Shown here piece by piece: positions 61,383 through 64,000 of a stretch of DNA of 64,000 nt; within the stretch, counting starts at the first letter, position 1; every line of letters begins with the position of its first letter. This DNA comes from an uncultured Bacteroidales bacterium (GTDB lineage Bacteria > Bacteroidota > Bacteroidia > Bacteroidales > P3), in assembly GCA_946401725.1 (NCBI GenBank), contig CAMIVE010000002.1:1-64000 (forward strand), given 5' to 3'. Both the position numbers and the translations under genes were made by a program. The notes under the pieces were generated by a model. It saw nothing but the letters and a program-made list of their open reading frames with translations, was not told where the DNA came from and ran no database searches.

Positions 61383-61931
61383 ATGAAAGAACTAGCAATG
61401 CATGTATACGACCTGATGGAAAACTCAACAGCAGCCAACGCCACAAAGGTCGAACTGACTATCAAAGACAGCCTGAAAGAAAACATATACGACTTCACCA
61501 TTGTGGACAACGGCAAAGGAATGTCCCCTGAATTCCTCGCCAAAGTGACCGACCCCTACACCACCTCACGCACCACACGCAAAGTGGGATTGGGACTGCC
61601 GTTGATAAAGATGAACACGGAGAATTGTGGCGGCGGAATGACGCTCGAAAGCGAGGTGGGCAAAGGAACACGCCTCCATTTCTGGTTTCAGCACGACCAT
61701 TGGGACCGTCCACCCATGGGCGATCTTTCGGGCACTATCGTGATGCTGTGCGCCGCCCATCAGGACATCCATATCATCTATACCCATATCACCGACGACG
61801 GCGAATTTGTCTTCGACACCGACGAAATCAAGGAGGCCCTCGACGGTATGGACATGAACGACATGAAAGTCTACAGCTGGCTAAAAGACATGGTTCAGGA
61901 GAACCTCGAAGAGATCAAGTACAACAACTAA
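61383..61931 (+). CDS. Stand-alone GHKL (histidine-kinase-like) ATPase
   Basis: ATP-binding protein of 182 residues made of a HATPase_c domain alone plus a short acidic tail. The N box is LMENSTAANAT (10-20, with the Mg-binding Glu/Asn region), the G1 box VDNGKGMSP (41-49), and the G2 box VGLGLPLIK near 68-76, then GKGTRLHFWF near 96-105. It has no histidine phosphotransfer or sensor domain. Similar lone ATPases are often found near hydrogenase or complex I-like genes in anaerobes, but no such genes are here. Role unknown; it could act as an anti-sigma-type kinase. Confidence 0.82.
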   Translation: MKELAMHVYDLMENSTAANATKVELTIKDSLKENIYDFTIVDNGKGMSPEFLAKVTDPYTTSRTTRKVGLGLPLIKMNTENCGGGMTLESEVGKGTRLHFWFQHDHWDRPPMGDLSGTIVMLCAAHQDIHIIYTHITDDGEFVFDTDEIKEALDGMDMNDMKVYSWLKDMVQENLEEIKYNN

Positions 61932-61949
61932 GCAAACAGTTATTCAACT

Positions 61950-64000
61950 CTAGTGAGCCTCTAACCAGTTCTGTCCGACATCGATACCCACCTCCACTGG
62001 AATGGTGAGCGGCAAGGCTCCAACCATTTCGTCGTGGACTATCTGCCTTACTTGCTCCTCTTCTGGGTTGTAGAGATCAAACACCAGTTCGTCGTGCACC
62101 TGCAGTATCATCTTTGTCCGCAGTCCCTGTTCCTGTAAACGGCTCCAGATGCGGATCATGGCAATTTTAATCATATCGGCCGACGTCCCTTGGATGGGCA
62201 TATTGACGGCATTGCGCTCTGCAAACTGACGCTGGGCGGCGTTGCGGCTGTTGATGTCGTAGAGGTAACGTCGACGACCCAAAAGGGTTTGTGCATAGCC
62301 GTGTTCCCTGGCGAAAGCAACATTTTCGTCAATATACTGCTTGATGGACGGATACTGCTCAAAATATTCCTCAATCAATGCGGCCGCCTCCTTGCGGGGA
62401 ATACCCAATTGCTCTGAAAGACCAAAAGCACTGATGCCATAGATGATGCCGAAATTGACCGATTTGGCATTCCGACGCTGCTCCTTGCTGACTTCGTCCA
62501 ACGCGACATGGTATATCTTTGCAGCGGTGGCTGCATGAATGTCGTAATGGTTGGCGAAAGCGGCAATCATGTGCTCGTCACGGGCCAACGATGCGATGAT
62601 ACGCAACTCAATCTGGGAATAGTCGGCGGCAAGGATGCTGTAGCCCTCGCCACGCGGCACAAAGGCTCGGCGGATCTCCCGCCCCCGTTCCGTACGGATA
62701 GGGATGTTCTGCAGATTGGGGTTGGACGAACTGAGACGTCCCGTGGCAGTTACCGCCTGGTTGTAGATGGTATGCAGGCGACCCGTGACGGGATTGATCA
62801 GCTTCGGGAAACTGTCGAGATAGGTGGAGATAAGCTTGCTCACCGAACGGTACTCCAATATCAGCGGCACCACCGGATGTCGGGCACTCAACCGTTGAAG
62901 CACCTCCTCAGCAGTGCTGTACTGCTTGGTGGCCGTCAAGGGGGGCTTGTCGGTGATACGCAGCTTGTCGTAGAGCACCTCGCCTAACTGCTTGGGCGAA
63001 CTGATATTGAACTCGCATCCCGCTTGTCGGTAGATTTCCTGCACGATCTCGTCACGCTGGCGCGAAAGGTCGGCAGAATAGCGCTGCAACGCCTCCGTGT
63101 CAATACGCACACCCTCTCGTTCCATGTCCACCAGCACATCCACCAACGGTATTTCCACCTCATGGTATAACGCCGTCATGTCGTTTTCCAGCAATCGCTG
63201 CTTCATCGGCTCGTATAGACGGTAGAGTAGTTCGGCCATATGGAACGGGTAGTCGGCATCCCCCTCCTCGGCTGTTTCGCCCAGTACGCTGGAACATATG
63301 AAATCCAGATAGTGACGGGCCTCCGGATCCAGCAGGTAATGGGCCAGCAGCACATCGAATACCTCTCCGTCGACAGCAACTCCCTGATCCAGACACAGAT
63401 GTTTCAACTGCTTCAGGTCATAACAGACCTTGCAGGTGCCACTGTTGCCCAACGCTCCCTGAAGCAGGGAGAAGTAGGCATTCCCTTCAAATGGAAGATA
63501 GAACGATTCGTCCGCAGAAGTGGCAAAGGCGATGCCGCGCAGCTCCTTGGTCTTCGCATCCGCATCGACAAAAAGGGCAAAGTTTCGTTCCTCGAGTGTC
63601 GCCAGATGCTCAATGGTGACCGTTTGACGCCGCTTGCCGGATGCGCTGTTCTGAAGACCGTCCGTCCTCTTGCTGTCGCTGTCTGCAGGCTCCGTTTGCT
63701 CTGCAGGCATGTCGAAAAGCGACACCTGCGACGGATCAGTCGCCGGCCGCCGTTTCCCTTGGGGGCGGTCCGCCTTCGTCTCGCGGGCAGTCCCCTCCCC
63801 GCTGTCTTTTTTCCCATCTCCTTTCACCCGCAGATTCAGCTTCATGGCCAAATCAGGGTTACTGACACTTAGATCGGTATAGATACGCTTGGCAAAAGCT
63901 CTGAATTCCAACTCGGAAAAAAGGGCGGCCAGACGCTCATAGTCGGGCGTTCCCACTGCTAGGGTCGCCTCGTCGAAGGTCACCGGCGCTTCTACGCAGA
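61950..64000 (-). CDS. polA: DNA polymerase I, 5' part outside window
   Basis: Gap-filling polymerase for repair and Okazaki fragment processing. About 680 C-terminal residues are visible; the N-terminal 5'-nuclease domain lies beyond position 64000, and the frame stays open to the edge. The 3'-5' exonuclease-like domain comes first (FALFVDADAKTKELRGIAFA; the acidic residues are partly replaced, so proofreading is uncertain). Then the polymerase domain: GRLSSSNPNLQNIPIRTERG (motif near the thumb), ILAADYSQIELRIIASLARD (motif A), RRNAKSVNFGIIYGISAFGL (motif B), and MILQVHDELVFDL (motif C). The stop is TAG. It converges with the GHKL ATPase gene. Confidence 0.96.
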   Translation of the reverse strand, partial: CVEAPVTFDEATLAVGTPDYERLAALFSELEFRAFAKRIYTDLSVSNPDLAMKLNLRVKGDGKKDSGEGTARETKADRPQGKRRPATDPSQVSLFDMPAEQTEPADSDSKRTDGLQNSASGKRRQTVTIEHLATLEERNFALFVDADAKTKELRGIAFATSADESFYLPFEGNAYFSLLQGALGNSGTCKVCYDLKQLKHLCLDQGVAVDGEVFDVLLAHYLLDPEARHYLDFICSSVLGETAEEGDADYPFHMAELLYRLYEPMKQRLLENDMTALYHEVEIPLVDVLVDMEREGVRIDTEALQRYSADLSRQRDEIVQEIYRQAGCEFNISSPKQLGEVLYDKLRITDKPPLTATKQYSTAEEVLQRLSARHPVVPLILEYRSVSKLISTYLDSFPKLINPVTGRLHTIYNQAVTATGRLSSSNPNLQNIPIRTERGREIRRAFVPRGEGYSILAADYSQIELRIIASLARDEHMIAAFANHYDIHAATAAKIYHVALDEVSKEQRRNAKSVNFGIIYGISAFGLSEQLGIPRKEAAALIEEYFEQYPSIKQYIDENVAFAREHGYAQTLLGRRRYLYDINSRNAAQRQFAERNAVNMPIQGTSADMIKIAMIRIWSRLQEQGLRTKMILQVHDELVFDLYNPEEEQVRQIVHDEMVGALPLTIPVEVGIDVGQNWLEAH

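Overview
The window looks like chromosomal DNA of a member of the Bacteroidota, most likely the order Bacteroidales. Gene content and order support this: nusB-DUF1573-yajC-YbbR-coaE, a fused NfnAB-type oxidoreductase, a GldH-like lipoprotein, a fimbrillin-like lipoprotein with GLUG-like repeats, and PgpH. Several genes also sit behind promoters of the Bacteroidota form TTTG-N19-TAnnTTTGC, and start codons generally lack Shine-Dalgarno sequences. Most of the window is ordinary core genome with tight operons. The code is standard: TAG ends several intact genes.

Layout. 1-1003: groES-groEL on the minus strand (groEL runs off the left edge), behind paired palindromes. 1363-7410: PgpH (c-di-AMP phosphodiesterase family), a YfhO membrane protein and an FAD oxidoreductase. 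7422-12696, minus: glycosyltransferase, AsmA-like protein, lipocalin-like lipoprotein, hpt. 12737-16247, minus: FGE-like secreted protein, lipoprotein, SRPBCC protein, pyrE, Nudix hydrolase. 16356-21820, plus: dprA, atpD-atpC (no other atp genes nearby) and the pyrophosphatase pump hppA. 21821-25707 is the accessory part: a broken HigA-like gene, a GC-rich structured stretch, a YafQ-type toxin-antitoxin pair with a palindromic operator, repeats, a DUF4143 ATPase, an ATPase fragment and a four-copy 32-33 bp repeat. 25708-29074: asd, gldH-like, uvrC. 29150-29893, minus: FKBP isomerase and a tiny lipoprotein. 30153-36444: leuS-nusB-DUF1573-yajC-ybbR-coaE. 36664-38967: NfnAB fusion. 39032-42115, minus: glycosyltransferase and a long signal peptidase I. 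42319-46718: topA, a mosaic fimbrillin-like lipoprotein and a 63-residue protein. 46811-56512, minus: a seven-gene run dnaX-antiporter-dapF-ligA-PagL-like-LtaS-like-nitroreductase. 56694-60770, minus: Sel1 remnant, polyprenyl glycosylphosphotransferase, lipoprotein, EamA transporter. 60833-61931, plus: phosphoesterase and a small GHKL ATPase. 61950-64000, minus: polA, cut by the right edge.

Themes. Replication and repair are well represented (dnaX, ligA, polA, topA, uvrC, dprA). Envelope genes are the other large class (YfhO, AsmA, PagL-like, LtaS-like, sugar transferases, lepB, yajC). The most unusual items are: an in-frame amber codon that cuts dnaX at the gamma/tau boundary; a full-length sugar transferase whose best start codon is CTG; very short tandem repeats (7-9 bp units) placed just before start codons inside operons at five loci; a toxin-antitoxin islet bracketed by related hairpins; and a surface-protein gene whose 3' half has clearly different base composition. 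I found no tRNA, rRNA, CRISPR array, intact insertion sequence or prophage.
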